Source: Paenibacillus sp. AN1007 (GTDB lineage: Bacteria; Bacillota; Bacilli; Paenibacillales; Paenibacillaceae). From it: a DNA stretch of 64,000 bases. The stretch covers positions 3,373,501-3,437,500 of the forward strand of contig NZ_CP159992.1 in the NCBI RefSeq assembly GCF_040702995.1, written 5' to 3'. The position numbers and the translations under genes were made by a program. Positions 46,515 through 56,177 of the stretch are shown here, piece after piece (positions within the stretch are counted from its first letter, which is position 1; every line of letters starts with the position of its first letter). The notes under the pieces were generated by a model. It saw only the letters and a program-made list of their open reading frames with translations. It did not search any database and had not been told where the DNA came from.

Positions 46515-46967
46515 TCAATTCGCTCGTCCGGCTTTGGCAGCGAAGCGTACAGTAGCCATCTCGTCCAGATCATTCTGTTCCCGGAGGAGCATCTCCTGTT
46601 GAAATCTGATTTTGGCCTTATCTCTCGCTCCAAGCCACACTTTTTCATCAATGACTTTGCCATTTAAAAAGCTCTGATTCCGCTGCACATTGACCTGAGC
46701 ATGCTTGACATCACTGTTCTTACGCGATATGCACTCGTCAAGGTGATAAGCATATCGCTGCATTTCCTGCAAACTGGATACGGAAGCACAGTTCTCCGTG
46801 GCAGATTGGATAATATCCATCAGATTATTTCGATCATTAATCAACTGCAGCAGATGTTCTTCTTCTGTCTGAAGTTTGCCAATGGCTGTAGATAACATCC
46901 ATTCTGCCTGTGTCTTCTCATTGCTTTTCAGGTCAACAACCTTCTGGAAATGATATCGAAATTTCAT
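46515..46967 (-). CDS. fliJ: Flagellar export chaperone FliJ
   Basis: Coiled-coil component of the export ATPase complex. It has 150 aa, almost entirely helical and charged, starting MKFRYHFQKVVDLKSNEKTQ. It lies directly after fliI, where fliJ always sits. Sequence conservation in the family is weak; the call leans on context. Confidence 0.9.
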   Translation of the reverse strand: MKFRYHFQKVVDLKSNEKTQAEWMLSTAIGKLQTEEEHLLQLINDRNNLMDIIQSATENCASVSSLQEMQRYAYHLDECISRKNSDVKHAQVNVQRNQSFLNGKVIDEKVWLGARDKAKIRFQQEMLLREQNDLDEMATVRFAAKAGRAN

Positions 46968-46978
46968 CGTTTACCCAT

Positions 46979-48298
46979 TCATCTCCTTGCGAATTCAAGA
47001 ATCAAACGCTCCTGCACTTCACTTAGCGTCACTTTTTCATCCACTTTTTGCTTTGTAAAATTCCAGATATGGTCAATCTGATCCATCGCTTCATCGATGG
47101 CTGCGTTTGATCCTCGCTGGTAAGCACCGATATTGATCAAATCTTCCGATTCTTTGTACACCGCCATCAACCGTTTCATATTGTTAACCGCATCAATCTG
47201 CTCTTCAGGAGCGATGTCCTTCATCACACGGCTGATACTTGCAAGCACATCGATCGCAGGGAAATGGCCCTTATTAGCTATGGCGCGATTCAGCACAATG
47301 TGACCGTCCAAGATCCCCCTGACTGCGTCTGCAATCGGCTCGTTCATGTCGTCTCCATCAACCAGTACAGTGTAAAAGGCTGTAATGGACCCTGTGGGAC
47401 CAGTCCCCGCACGCTCAAGCAGTTTCGGCAGGCTTGCAAAAACAGAAGGTGTATAACCTCTCATCGCCGGTGGTTCACCTACAGCCAAACCCACTTCCCT
47501 CTGAGCCATAGCGTAACGAGTAACGGAATCCATCATTAACATGACGTTCATGCCCCGGTCACGGAAATACTCCGCAATCGTCGTTGCAATAACCGCTCCC
47601 TTGATTCGAATCAAGGCGGGCTGATCTGATGTTGCCACGATGACTACAGATCGTTCCAATCCTTCCGGGCCTAAATCTCGCTCGATAAAGTCACGAACCT
47701 CGCGTCCACGTTCACCCACCAGAGCGATCACATTCACATCCGCTGCGGTATTGCGAGCAATCATGCCCATTAACGTACTTTTACCAACACCTGAACCAGC
47801 AAATATGCCGACCCGCTGTCCTTTTCCTACTGTGAGTAAACCGTCGATCGCTCTTACACCAACGCTCATCGTTTCAAGCACACGCGGTCTGTCCATCGGA
47901 TTTACAGGTGTGTTAGAAGTAGAATACGTCGGCATTCTGGATGGCAGCAGTGAACCGTCAAGCGGCTGCCCCAGTCCATCGAGTACTTTCCCCAGCAGCT
48001 CTGACCCGACCTGAACACCTAACGGTTTGCCTGTTCCCACTACGTCGCACCCAGGACCGATGGATTGAAGTTCTCCCAGCGGCATAAGCAGCACTTTGTT
48101 ATCTCGAAACCCTACGACTTCAGCCTGCAGGGGCTTGGCAGATTTGCCCGGATAGATGTAACATACATCGCCGATACTGGCATCAGGTCCCTCTGACTCC
48201 ACCATCAAACCGATGACCTGCGTCACTTTGCCGTTTATACGCACAGGGTCAAACTGCCGCAGATGTTCCATATAACGCTGTGAACTAAGAACCTTCAT
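46979..48298 (-). CDS. fliI: Flagellum-specific export ATPase FliI
   Basis: Hexameric ATPase of the flagellar export system, F1-beta-like. It has 439 aa. Walker A is FAGSGVGKSTLMGMIARN, then ALVGERGREVRDFIE, Walker B region VMLMMDSVTRYAMAQREVGL, and YTPSVFASLPKLLERAG. The ATG at 48298 overlaps the end of fliH by 14 bases, with AGGAG 13 bases upstream. Confidence 0.97.
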   Translation of the reverse strand: MKVLSSQRYMEHLRQFDPVRINGKVTQVIGLMVESEGPDASIGDVCYIYPGKSAKPLQAEVVGFRDNKVLLMPLGELQSIGPGCDVVGTGKPLGVQVGSELLGKVLDGLGQPLDGSLLPSRMPTYSTSNTPVNPMDRPRVLETMSVGVRAIDGLLTVGKGQRVGIFAGSGVGKSTLMGMIARNTAADVNVIALVGERGREVRDFIERDLGPEGLERSVVIVATSDQPALIRIKGAVIATTIAEYFRDRGMNVMLMMDSVTRYAMAQREVGLAVGEPPAMRGYTPSVFASLPKLLERAGTGPTGSITAFYTVLVDGDDMNEPIADAVRGILDGHIVLNRAIANKGHFPAIDVLASISRVMKDIAPEEQIDAVNNMKRLMAVYKESEDLINIGAYQRGSNAAIDEAMDQIDHIWNFTKQKVDEKVTLSEVQERLILEFARR

Positions 48299-49142
48299 GT
48301 TGATTTCTTCGCTCCTCATCCTCAAGTGCTATGCGGATCAGTTCTTTTTTAATCTCGGCGAGCTGCGTATCAATTCTTGCATCCACACTTCCAAATGAAG
48401 AACGGATAACACAGCCTTTATCTTTAACCGTAGCATCTGGCAAAATTTGCAGATCTGCTTGCGAATCAATGGAAAGCGCCAGTTCTTCCCTAGCAGCTTG
48501 TACAAATGAAAACTGTTCCGGCGCGACACAGAGTGTGATCTGGCCTTGTTCTCTTTTCCTGGACAAGCTCTGACGGATCAGTTCCAGTGTATGTTCAGGC
48601 TCTACAGTAAGCTGTTTATCTATAACTTTCTCTGCAATACCGCACGCAAGATCAACAAGAAAAGGCTCTGCTTCCTGAATAATCTGGTCTTTGGCAGTAT
48701 ACGCTTCCTGAAGCACTAATTGCGCTTCTTTCATCATCTCTTCGATCCTCACCTGGAGATCCAGTTCAGCTTGTGCTTGTCCTTCTTCGAACCCTTGTTG
48801 AAAACCTTGGGCACGGAGAGCTTCTGTCAGATGTTCATCCTGCTCTCGCTGCTCCTGCCACCAGCGATCAATCTGTTCTCGGGCCTCCTGAAGCATTCGT
48901 TCCGCTTCTTCCGAAGCTTCGCGCACCTGCTTTTCCGCAAACTCCTTGGCATCTTCCAGCATTTCAGCAGTGAGACGTTCCGTCTCTTCATCCACACGTG
49001 CCCGAAGTACTTCTGCTTCGGAGATGGCCTCGCCATCCCCATGCATCCCCGTCTCTTCTTCACCCGCATAATGATGATGATTCTCGAGCTTTTTATGATC
49101 TTCAACCGGGACATACTGGAAAGATTTAATCAAATTAGACAA
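48285..49142 (-). CDS. fliH: Flagellar export ATPase regulator FliH
   Basis: Stator-like negative regulator of FliI. It has about 285 aa: a His-containing N-terminus, a very long Glu/Arg-rich helix (about 45-150), and a C-terminal V-ATPase E-like domain (DLACGIAEKVIDKQLTVEPE, then RIDTQLAEIKKELI). I chose TTG at 49142, about nine bases after GGAGGAG and overlapping the fliG stop by eight. An ATG at 49151 sits right on the ribosome-binding site and is less likely. Confidence 0.92.
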   Translation of the reverse strand: MSNLIKSFQYVPVEDHKKLENHHHYAGEEETGMHGDGEAISEAEVLRARVDEETERLTAEMLEDAKEFAEKQVREASEEAERMLQEAREQIDRWWQEQREQDEHLTEALRAQGFQQGFEEGQAQAELDLQVRIEEMMKEAQLVLQEAYTAKDQIIQEAEPFLVDLACGIAEKVIDKQLTVEPEHTLELIRQSLSRKREQGQITLCVAPEQFSFVQAAREELALSIDSQADLQILPDATVKDKGCVIRSSFGSVDARIDTQLAEIKKELIRIALEDEERRNQHEGS

Positions 49143-50151
49143 TGATATCATCTCCTCCACCACGTGCGATAATGATCTCACCGGACTCTTCCAGTCTGCG
49201 GATCGTACCTACGATACGTGTCTGAGCTTCCTCCACATCACGAAGCCGCACAGGGCCCATGAATTCCATCTCTTCTTTGAATGTTTCAGACATCCGTTTC
49301 GACATATTACGGAATACAGCTTCACGCACTTCTTCGCTCGCCACTTTGAGTGCCAGCTGCAGGTCGGCATTGTCGATATCCCGGATAATACGTTGAATGG
49401 AACGATCGTCCACATTGACAATATCTTCGAAAACAAACATCCGTTTTTTGATTTCTTCTGCAAGTTCCGGGTCCTGAATCTCGAGGGAATCCAGAATCGT
49501 ACGCTCCGTCCCTCGGTCGACACCATTCAATATCTGAACGATGGATTCGATGCCGCCTGCATTCGTATAATCCTGGGTCACGGTAGATGACAACTTCTGC
49601 TCCAGCACTCGCTCTACCTGTGAAATGACTTCTGGTGAAGTGCTGTCCATTACCGCAACTCTGCGAGCCACATCTGCCTGCTTCTCCTGCGGGAGAGAAG
49701 ACAAAATTGCCGCGGCCTGCTCGAATTGCAGATAAGATAGTACGAGCGCGATCGTTTGCGGGCTTTCGTTCTGAATAAAGTTCAAAATCTGATTCGGATC
49801 TGCTTTACGGGCAAAATCGAAAGGTCTGACCTGGAGCGTAGCTGTCAAACGATTGATAACTTCAAGCGCTTTGGTGGAACCGAGTGCTTTCTCCAAAATT
49901 TCTTTGGCGTAGGTAATCCCCCCTTGAGAGATGTACTCCTGTGCCAAACAAATCTGATGAAACTCGGACATAATCATGTCTTTTTCGGATGCATCAACCT
50001 TGCGCACGTTGGCAATTTCCAACGTGAGCTGCTCAATTTCCTCGTCACGCAGATGTTTGAAGATTTGAGCAGACACTTCCGGACCTAGTGTAATCAACAA
50101 TATTGCTGCTTTTTGTCTGCCAGTCAATCCTGCACTGCCTGCTTTTGCCAA
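49135..50151 (-). CDS. fliG: Flagellar motor switch protein FliG
   Basis: Rotor protein that couples the MS ring to the C ring and contacts the stator. It has 338 aa, the same length I recall for B. subtilis. The N-terminal domain is LTGRQKAAILLITLGPEVSA. The middle domain includes VMDSTSPEVISQVERVLEQK with the PxFxF-like region. The C-terminal torque helix contains MSKRMSETFKEEMEFMGPVR and ends GGGDDIIV. I chose TTG at 50151, six bases after GAGGTG, rather than GTG at 50160. Confidence 0.97.
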   Translation of the reverse strand: MAKAGSAGLTGRQKAAILLITLGPEVSAQIFKHLRDEEIEQLTLEIANVRKVDASEKDMIMSEFHQICLAQEYISQGGITYAKEILEKALGSTKALEVINRLTATLQVRPFDFARKADPNQILNFIQNESPQTIALVLSYLQFEQAAAILSSLPQEKQADVARRVAVMDSTSPEVISQVERVLEQKLSSTVTQDYTNAGGIESIVQILNGVDRGTERTILDSLEIQDPELAEEIKKRMFVFEDIVNVDDRSIQRIIRDIDNADLQLALKVASEEVREAVFRNMSKRMSETFKEEMEFMGPVRLRDVEEAQTRIVGTIRRLEESGEIIIARGGGDDIIV

Positions 50152-50162
50152 TGTGTTCACCT

Positions 50163-51749
50163 CTATTCGTCAGCCAGCCACGTACGCAGCAGATTGACGA
50201 ATTCGTCCGGCTTTTTCTTAGCCAAACTCTCCAATTGTTTGCGCACCTGACTTTCGTTCGTCACACTGTCCAGTGTTATGGACGGGAACTCTGTTGCTAC
50301 TGGAAGCGGAATATCTTCCTCTTCTTCAAATTCATTTTGTTTACGACGACGACGTACTAACAAAATAACGACCGCAGCGATCAGTACTGCTATCAAAGCA
50401 CCGCCACCCCACATCATTGCAGGTGTTAGCTGGAAGCCTGTGTTCGTATCTGCAGCTGTCGCAAAACCTTGTGACATAACTGAAACTTTCTTTGTCAGGT
50501 CTGCGTCAGTTATTGTAGTGCCTGAATCTGCCAATGAAGCTCGAACGATGTTAACCAGAATATTTTCAATCGCATCTTTAACCGGCTGCTGCAGTTCCGT
50601 TTGTCCTGCAGGTGGTTCAACAGCCACATTGATGGTTAAGTCTTTTACAGTATATGGGCTTGAAATGATATCTTTGGCAATCCGATTCACTTCATAGTTA
50701 ATTGTGCTTGATGATTCTTCTGAGTTTGCATTGCTGTTGGAATCCGAAGACGGATAACCTGGAACGTCCTGTTGGCCGGTTCCTGCAACACCACCTGTTG
50801 GGCTTCCCCCGCCGGTGTAACTCTTCTGAATCTGCTGCACACTGATTTCGATTCCCTTCATGTTCTCTTGATCAACAGGTGTAACGAGATTTTCTTTACT
50901 GGTCACTTTATCAAAGTTTAGTTTGGAAGCAACAAGTACGTTAACTTTATCCTCGCCTACGATGTTGGAAAGGAACTGCTTTACGTTGTTTCTTACATCA
51001 CTCTCGAACTTTTTCTGTAGAGCCATGTTTTCCTGCACTTCAGATGACAAGCCGCCACTGCCACCGCGAGCCGTCGGAATGAGTTCAGCTTCATCCGTAT
51101 TCGTGATGGTAATATTCTCGATCGGAAGATTTGGAACAGCTGTTTTAACTAAGTTAAAGTATCCGTCTACAGCCGCCTGATTCGGATGATACCCCGGTTT
51201 GAACTGCAGTGCGACGGAAGCTGAGGCTTTATCCTGCTCTTCCAGACCGGCAAAGATATTATCTTTAGGCATGTTAACAAGGACTTTGGCATCCTGGATG
51301 CCCTGCATACGCTGAAGCAGTTTCTCAACTTCTCCATTTAAAGCATTGTTATATTTCACATCAAACTCTTTGTCTGTCATACCGATCGGAGATGATGAAC
51401 TCTCAAATGCTTTATAACCAAGTGAACCATTTTGAATGATACCTTGTGAACCGATATTTACTTTGGTCAGTGCAACATCCGTACTGGGCACAGAAATACT
51501 TTTTCCGTCCGCGCTCAGTTTGTATGGAATATTGGAAGAGTTCAGATAATTGATTACACCAGCCGAATCACTTGCATTTAAGTCAGTGAACGCAACCTCA
51601 TATTCCGTTTTGGATAACTGCATGGTGAGAACCACTGCGGCCAAAATCAGAAATAGGAAGGTAGAAATAAATAATGTTTTCTGCTTCTTGCTAAAGCTAT
51701 TCCAGTACTGTGATGCCTTATCCCTGTACTGGGCAATTCTCTCATTCAC
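50163..51749 (-). CDS. fliF: Flagellar MS-ring protein FliF
   Basis: Forms the membrane ring that starts basal-body assembly. It has about 528 aa: TM1 (about 22-45), ring-building domains (SSPIGMTDKEFDVKYNNALN; LVNMPKDNIFAGLEEQDKAS), a Gly/Ser-rich insert (about 310-350), TM2 (about 425-447), and a C-terminal FliG-binding tail (FVNLLRTWLADE). The start is taken as GTG at 51749 after GGGGTG. The reading frame stays open to 51821, so the N-terminus could be longer. Confidence 0.95.
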   Translation of the reverse strand: MNERIAQYRDKASQYWNSFSKKQKTLFISTFLFLILAAVVLTMQLSKTEYEVAFTDLNASDSAGVINYLNSSNIPYKLSADGKSISVPSTDVALTKVNIGSQGIIQNGSLGYKAFESSSSPIGMTDKEFDVKYNNALNGEVEKLLQRMQGIQDAKVLVNMPKDNIFAGLEEQDKASASVALQFKPGYHPNQAAVDGYFNLVKTAVPNLPIENITITNTDEAELIPTARGGSGGLSSEVQENMALQKKFESDVRNNVKQFLSNIVGEDKVNVLVASKLNFDKVTSKENLVTPVDQENMKGIEISVQQIQKSYTGGGSPTGGVAGTGQQDVPGYPSSDSNSNANSEESSSTINYEVNRIAKDIISSPYTVKDLTINVAVEPPAGQTELQQPVKDAIENILVNIVRASLADSGTTITDADLTKKVSVMSQGFATAADTNTGFQLTPAMMWGGGALIAVLIAAVVILLVRRRRKQNEFEEEEDIPLPVATEFPSITLDSVTNESQVRKQLESLAKKKPDEFVNLLRTWLADE

Positions 51750-51822
51750 TCTGTCACCCCATCCGAAACTTTGCTTAGTCCGTCCTTGCACAAGCGTTAG
51801 CGTTCCATTGGCCTGTGTCAAG

Positions 51823-51840
51823 AGCAGCTTCGCAGCTGCT
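51823..51840 (-). promoter_or_regulatory. GNRA-capped hairpin in the fliE-fliF gap
   Basis: On the minus strand AGCAGCT GCGA AGCTGCT forms a perfect 7-bp stem with a GCGA tetraloop of the stable GNRA class. No U run follows, so it is not a plain terminator. It lies 41 bases after the fliE stop and 74 bases before the chosen fliF start. It may protect mRNA ends or mask translation. Confidence 0.45.
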
Positions 51841-51880
51841 TGTCATTATGATCAGCGCTGCTGTCTGCGCAAACGATCCT

Positions 51881-52192
51881 TTACAACTGCGTACGCATAA
51901 TCTCCTGATAAGCCTCAACCACTTTGTTTCGCACTTGAGTGGTAAGCTGCAGACCCAGCAGAGCTTGTTCCGAAGCGATCATCACCTGATCTACATTCGC
52001 TTTGCCTACCAAAAATTGATTTGACATTTCATGTGCTTGGGTCTCCTGTGCGGCGACAGACCCCAAAGCATTTTGTAAGTATGTACCGAAGCTCTGAATG
52101 CTTTCGGCTGGTGTAGATGGTTTATTTTCGGCAGTGCTCTTCATCTGCAGCGGCTGCACTCCTTGTGTGCTGAACATATTGTTCTGAATCAT
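51881..52192 (-). CDS. fliE: Flagellar hook-basal body junction protein FliE
   Basis: Joins the MS ring to the rod. It has 103 aa: SFGTYLQNALGSVAAQETQA, then GKANVDQVMIASEQALLGLQ and the C-terminal VVEAYQEIMRTQL. It starts at the ATG at 52192 after GGGGAGGG. It lies between flgC and fliF, the standard order. Confidence 0.96.
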   Translation of the reverse strand: MIQNNMFSTQGVQPLQMKSTAENKPSTPAESIQSFGTYLQNALGSVAAQETQAHEMSNQFLVGKANVDQVMIASEQALLGLQLTTQVRNKVVEAYQEIMRTQL

Positions 52193-52246
52193 GAATGTCC
52201 CTCCCCTTATCTCCTGTTTTGTTTATTTGTCGAAGGATGCTGCAGT

Positions 52247-52699
52247 TTAAGCTCTTCCAATCTCCAATGCTTTAGAAATCATGGCTTTGGTTGAATTCAG
52301 TGCAGTTACGTTAGCCTCATAGGAACGCGAAGCGGAGATCATATCGACCATCTCTTTTGCAATATCCACATTAGGCATAAACACATAACCTTCTGCGTTC
52401 GCATCAGGGTGTGTTGGATCATAGACCGGTTTGAGTGGTGACTGATCCTCTCGAATTTCGGTTACTCTGACACCATCACCTGAGCCACCGCCCCGCATCT
52501 GGTTCTGCAGCATCGTACCAAAGGACGTTTTGTTCGGTTCAAGCACCACCATTTTCCTTTTGTACGGAACTGCAACCCCGTTTGACATGCTCGCGCGTGT
52601 AGTCTCTGCATTGGCAATGTTGGAAGAAATCACGTCCATCCTCAAACGCTGCGCAGTTAGAGCCGAAGCACTGATTCCAAAACTGCTGCTAATATTCAA
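52247..52699 (-). CDS. flgC: Flagellar rod protein FlgC
   Basis: Proximal rod protein of 150 aa. It has the N-terminal rod motif (SSFGISASALTAQRLRMDVI followed by SSNIANAETT), VYDPTHPDANAEGYVFMPNV, and the C-terminal VDMISASRSYEANVTALNST. The start is TTG at 52699, nine bases after GGGAG. It lies five bases after flgB. Confidence 0.96.
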   Translation of the reverse strand: MNISSSFGISASALTAQRLRMDVISSNIANAETTRASMSNGVAVPYKRKMVVLEPNKTSFGTMLQNQMRGGGSGDGVRVTEIREDQSPLKPVYDPTHPDANAEGYVFMPNVDIAKEMVDMISASRSYEANVTALNSTKAMISKALEIGRA

Positions 52700-52704
52700 C
52701 GCTG

Positions 52705-53112
52705 TTATCTCCCTTCTACGCCAACTCGCATCATTTTGATCTGTTCGTTCACTTGCTGGATATAAGCACTGTAACGCAATTGATTATCCGCCAGAAGGCT
52801 CATCTCTCTATCGATGTCCACATTATTCTGGTTGTTATTCATGGAAGTGGACTGGTCCATATTAACTACTGGTGTCGGTACAGAAGAGGAAGGACCTATG
52901 ACAAAATGCCTTGGATCCGTTACTTTGCCTTTAAGAACAGGCTGATCACCGTTCATCTGTCCCTGTAACATTTCTTCGAAAGAAACGTCCGAGCGCTTAA
53001 AATACGGGGTATCGGCATTCGCAATGTTGTCCGCTATCGTTCGTTGTCTGATGTTCGACGCATCGAGTGCACCTTGTAATCTTTTAAAGCTGATATCATT
53101 CAAAAGATTCAC
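52705..53112 (-). CDS. flgB: Flagellar rod protein FlgB
   Basis: Proximal rod protein, 135 aa, first gene of the fla/che operon. Motifs: LQGALDASNIRQRTIADNIA, then NADTPYFKRSDVSFEEML and the C-terminal DREMSLLADNQLRYSAYIQQ. The start is GTG at 53112 following GGAGGG. No convincing sigma-A or SigD promoter could be fixed in the AT-rich DNA upstream. Confidence 0.96.
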   Translation of the reverse strand: MNLLNDISFKRLQGALDASNIRQRTIADNIANADTPYFKRSDVSFEEMLQGQMNGDQPVLKGKVTDPRHFVIGPSSSVPTPVVNMDQSTSMNNNQNNVDIDREMSLLADNQLRYSAYIQQVNEQIKMMRVGVEGR

Positions 53113-53290
53113 AATATCCCTCCTCTCTTTAGTATTTATGGAAAAAGATTGAATCTTTTCACGCGAAAATGATAATGTTTTTTCGACAAAAACATTCGTC
53201 TTTACACGGTTTTCTAGGACTTAAGTAGAATTAACTCTGATGTTGTCGTATAACATAAGTTTCTTCGAGTTTGGGATATATTACAATAAG

Positions 53291-53327
53291 AAAAAAGCCC
53301 TATCTTTTCTGAAAGAGAGAGCTTTTT
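53291..53327 (-). terminator. Intrinsic terminator upstream of flgB
   Basis: An imperfect stem with arms AAAAAGC/GCTTTTTT and TCTTT/AAAGA, loop of four, and T runs on both ends. It can act in either direction. It lies about 180 bases before flgB, insulating the flagellar operon from upstream transcription. Confidence 0.7.
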
Positions 53328-53946
53328 GTGTATTTTCTGCAAATTTTGATTTTTTTCGTAAATATTCAGTCCCAAATCAAAAATGTGTTAATATTGCTGC
53401 AGTGCACCCTTACACATTCTTAAAATAAAACTCATTTTTACAGTCTGCGTTTCATTATTAATTGATTCAATTTCACACTGTTGTAAAAGCAATATCGGTT
53501 GTTAACTTTAGCATTTTTTACCGTCACATTAAGGTTTCAAGCCATCAATCAGCTGTAATTACTCGAAGTCATTTCTGTTTATCTCGCCATTTTATGTACA
53601 GGAAAAGACAGATTCTAAAATTTATTTCTCAACACTTTCTTAACAATTACACAGATGAATACTCATTTCGCTGTCTAAAACAATTGATCTCCGCTTCCAA
53701 TTCCACCAAACAGCATTTTGCGCAAATGCGCAAGTTTTTCCAATCTCTATATTGAATGAAGATTAAGATTTAAATAATTAAAATTCTTTTAATGGAAATA
53801 GATGGATGGATAAAATGGGAATACCCACTAATCCGCTACCCTTTATAACGATGTTTATGCGGCACAAGTCCTATTTTCCGGTCTAATTTGCATCTCCCCT
53901 CTTTATCGGTCTATTCACAAGAAACTGTTATACCACTATAAAAATA

Positions 53947-54048
53947 AAAGGGCTGTACCGAAAAACACAGCATCTAACACAGCATGATCTGCAGGTTAAT
54001 ACAGAATCATGTTTGATAGATGCTCACTGTTCTTCAGTCCATACCCTT
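53947..54048 (-). terminator. Long imperfect hairpin downstream of hslU
   Basis: About 100 bases fold into one long stem. Outer arms AAGGG/CCCTT come first, then ACCGAAAAACA against TGTTCTTCAGT, AGCATCTA against TAGATGCT, and CATGAT against ATCATG near the loop. On the minus strand it is followed by TTTTATTTTTAT, so it can terminate the topA-hslU transcription unit. The length and near-full symmetry also resemble a small inverted-repeat (MITE-like) element. Confidence 0.65.
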
Positions 54049-54113
54049 CGTTTTGCTGCTAGTAACTACTGTAGATGATACCGCAGCTCGTATTGAACAC
54101 AATAATCTGCAGT

Positions 54114-55520
54114 TTAAAGAATATACTGGCTTAAATCACGATCTGTTGCAATATCGTTTAACTTCTCACGTACGTACTCCGGTGTAATGATCATATGCTC
54201 CAGCGTAAGTTCAGGTGCTTCAAAAGACAAGTCTTCCAAAAGCTTCTCCAGAATGGTATGCAGCCTGCGGGCCCCAATATTTTCTGTATTCTGGTTAACC
54301 GACTCAGCCAACTTGGCGATCTCCCGAATGGCTTCATCCGAGAATTCGATCTCGATATTCTCGGTACGCAGCAGATCGACATACTGCTTCGTCAGTGCAT
54401 TCTGCGGTTCTGTCAAGATCGATACAAACTCATCCAGGCTGAGGCTGTTTAACTCAACACGAATCGGGAAGCGTCCCTGAAGCTCTGGAATCAGATCCGA
54501 AGGTTTGGCCACATGGAACGCCCCTGCCGCCATAAACAAAATATAATCCGTTTTAACGGGGCCGTACTTAGTCATAACCGTGGAACCTTCCACAATGGGT
54601 AGAATGTCACGCTGAACGCCCTCACGCGACACATCCGGACCGCTTCCACGGCCTTGACTGGCGACCTTGTCAATCTCATCAATAAAAATAATGCCTGTTT
54701 GCTCTGCACGCCGTATGGATTCCTGAGTTACATCATCCATATCAATCAATTTACCCGCTTCTTCCTGGGTAAGCACTTTACGCGCTTCCTTAATTGCCAG
54801 TTTACGTTTCTTTGTGCGGCGCGGCAGCAGACTGCCAAACATCTCCTGCATGTTCATGCCCATTTGATCATTGCCTTGACCCGCAAACATATCCATCATG
54901 TTAGGCGTATGATCCTCTACATCAATCTCAATGATGTCTTCCTCCAGCTTGCCTGAGAGCAGATCAAATCGGATTTTGCGGCGACGCTCCATCACACCTG
55001 TGTCCGGTTCAGGCTCCTCCTGTTCCTGGGCGGCATTTCCACTGCCGTTGTTGCCAAAGATCATTTCAAACGGATTACGCTGGTTTTTGGATTTGGACTG
55101 AGAAGGAGCCAGAATATGTACAATCCGTTCATTCGCCGCTTCTTCCGCCTTATCCTTCACTTTTTCTGTGCGCTCCAGTTTGACCATACGCAGGGATGTT
55201 TCAATCAAATCACGAACCATGGATTCGACATCACGTCCGACATATCCGACTTCGGTAAACTTCGTTGCTTCCACTTTGACAAATGGAGCCCCTACCAGTT
55301 TGGCAAGACGACGGGCGATTTCCGTTTTACCGACACCCGTAGGTCCAATCATCAATATGTTTTTAGGTACAATATCATCCTGTGTATGTTCTGGCAAAAG
55401 ACTGCGTCGATAACGATTCCGAAGAGCAACTGCTACTGATTTTTTCGCTTGTTTCTGACCTACGATATACTTATCCAGTTCCGCAACAATCTGTCTTGGT
55501 GTTAAGGCTTGAGTATTCAT
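54114..55520 (-). CDS. hslU: HslU (ClpY) ATPase of the HslVU protease
   Basis: AAA+ unfoldase, 468 aa. [20 protein letters not shown] at the N-terminus, Walker [18 protein letters not shown], pore motif GYVGRDVES, a helical I domain (about 130-225), Walker [12 protein letters not shown], sensor/C-terminal domain with [20 protein letters not shown]. The C-terminus ends in DLSQYIL, typical for docking on HslV. It follows hslV by 114 bases. Confidence 0.97.
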   Translation of the reverse strand: MNTQALTPRQIVAELDKYIVGQKQAKKSVAVALRNRYRRSLLPEHTQDDIVPKNILMIGPTGVGKTEIARRLAKLVGAPFVKVEATKFTEVGYVGRDVESMVRDLIETSLRMVKLERTEKVKDKAEEAANERIVHILAPSQSKSKNQRNPFEMIFGNNGSGNAAQEQEEPEPDTGVMERRRKIRFDLLSGKLEEDIIEIDVEDHTPNMMDMFAGQGNDQMGMNMQEMFGSLLPRRTKKRKLAIKEARKVLTQEEAGKLIDMDDVTQESIRRAEQTGIIFIDEIDKVASQGRGSGPDVSREGVQRDILPIVEGSTVMTKYGPVKTDYILFMAAGAFHVAKPSDLIPELQGRFPIRVELNSLSLDEFVSILTEPQNALTKQYVDLLRTENIEIEFSDEAIREIAKLAESVNQNTENIGARRLHTILEKLLEDLSFEAPELTLEHMIITPEYVREKLNDIATDRDLSQYIL

Positions 55521-55634
55521 ATGCTTCCCTCCTGCACGTATGTTGGTGTCTGTTCACACAAGAACAAAGAATCTCCATAACGTAAACCGGAGCAGATGCA
55601 GCATCATGCCCCTTTACGGGAGATTTCCTTGTGA

Positions 55635-56177
55635 TTACAACTCTTCCACGATAATATTACTATTTGTATATACACACAGCTCCGAGGCAACTTGAAGAGA
55701 TTCGCGCGCGATGTCTTTAGCTTCCATTTGTACAGCGTGGCGTTTCAGTGCCCGCGCAGCAGACAAGGCAAAATTACCACCTGAACCGATGGCAATAATA
55801 TCATCATCGGGCTCAATAATTTCCCCGCCGCCTGAAATAAGAAGCATGCCCGTTTTATCCATTACAATGAGAAGAGCCTCGAGTTTGCGCAAAATGCGGT
55901 CCTGCCGCCAGTCTTTGGCCAGCTCTACCGCAGCCCGCTGCAAATTGCCATGATGCTCTTCCAGCTTACCTTCGAATTTTTCAAACAGTGTGATCGCATC
56001 AGCTACAGAACCTGCAAATCCGGCAACAACCTGTCCACGATACAAACGTCTTACTTTTTTGGCTGTATTCTTCATTACAACGCTCTGTCCCATCGTTACC
56101 TGACCATCACCAGCAATAGCTGCCTTGCCATTATGACGAACAGCACAGATCGTTGTAGCATGAAATGACATATCCAT
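55635..56177 (-). CDS. hslV: HslV (ClpQ) peptidase of the HslVU protease
   Basis: Proteasome-beta-like peptidase, 180 aa. [60 protein letters not shown] and [16 protein letters not shown] are diagnostic. The ribosome-binding site GGGAGG lies eight bases before the ATG at 56177, giving MDMSFHATT. Bacillus ClpQ uses an N-terminal Ser, which here would need a start at the second ATG (56171). The true start therefore matters for activity. It lies 26 bases after trmFO with no xerC between. Confidence 0.96.
   Translation of the reverse strand: MDMSFHATTICAVRHNGKAAIAGDGQVTMGQSVVMKNTAKKVRRLYRGQVVAGFAGSVADAITLFEKFEGKLEEHHGNLQRAAVELAKDWRQDRILRKLEALLIVMDKTGMLLISGGGEIIEPDDDIIAIGSGGNFALSAARALKRHAVQMEAKDIARESLQVASELCVYTNSNIIVEEL

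Larger units (their letters stand above)
53113..54113. other. 1-kb AT-rich intergenic region between hslU and flgB
   Basis: No convincing gene here. Short open frames exist on the plus strand (for example 53240-53428 and 53462-53755) but lack ribosome-binding sites, and the second opens with TTG. B. subtilis has codY in this place; nothing like CodY is visible. The stretch holds the long hairpin at 53947-54048, a terminator at 53291-53327, and presumably the flgB promoter and leader. Weak minus-strand matches such as TGTTATACG near 53250 could not be confirmed. Confidence 0.7.

Noticed and set aside
53113..53260. SigD-type promoter for flgB (TAAA near a GTCGAAAA-like box)
   Set aside because: Spacing is 13 rather than 14-15 bases and only about five of eight -10 positions match.
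53240..53755. Two short plus-strand frames in the hslU-flgB gap
   Set aside because: AT-rich, no ribosome-binding site, the second begins with TTG, and the first reads through the terminator at 53291-53327. Treated as chance.
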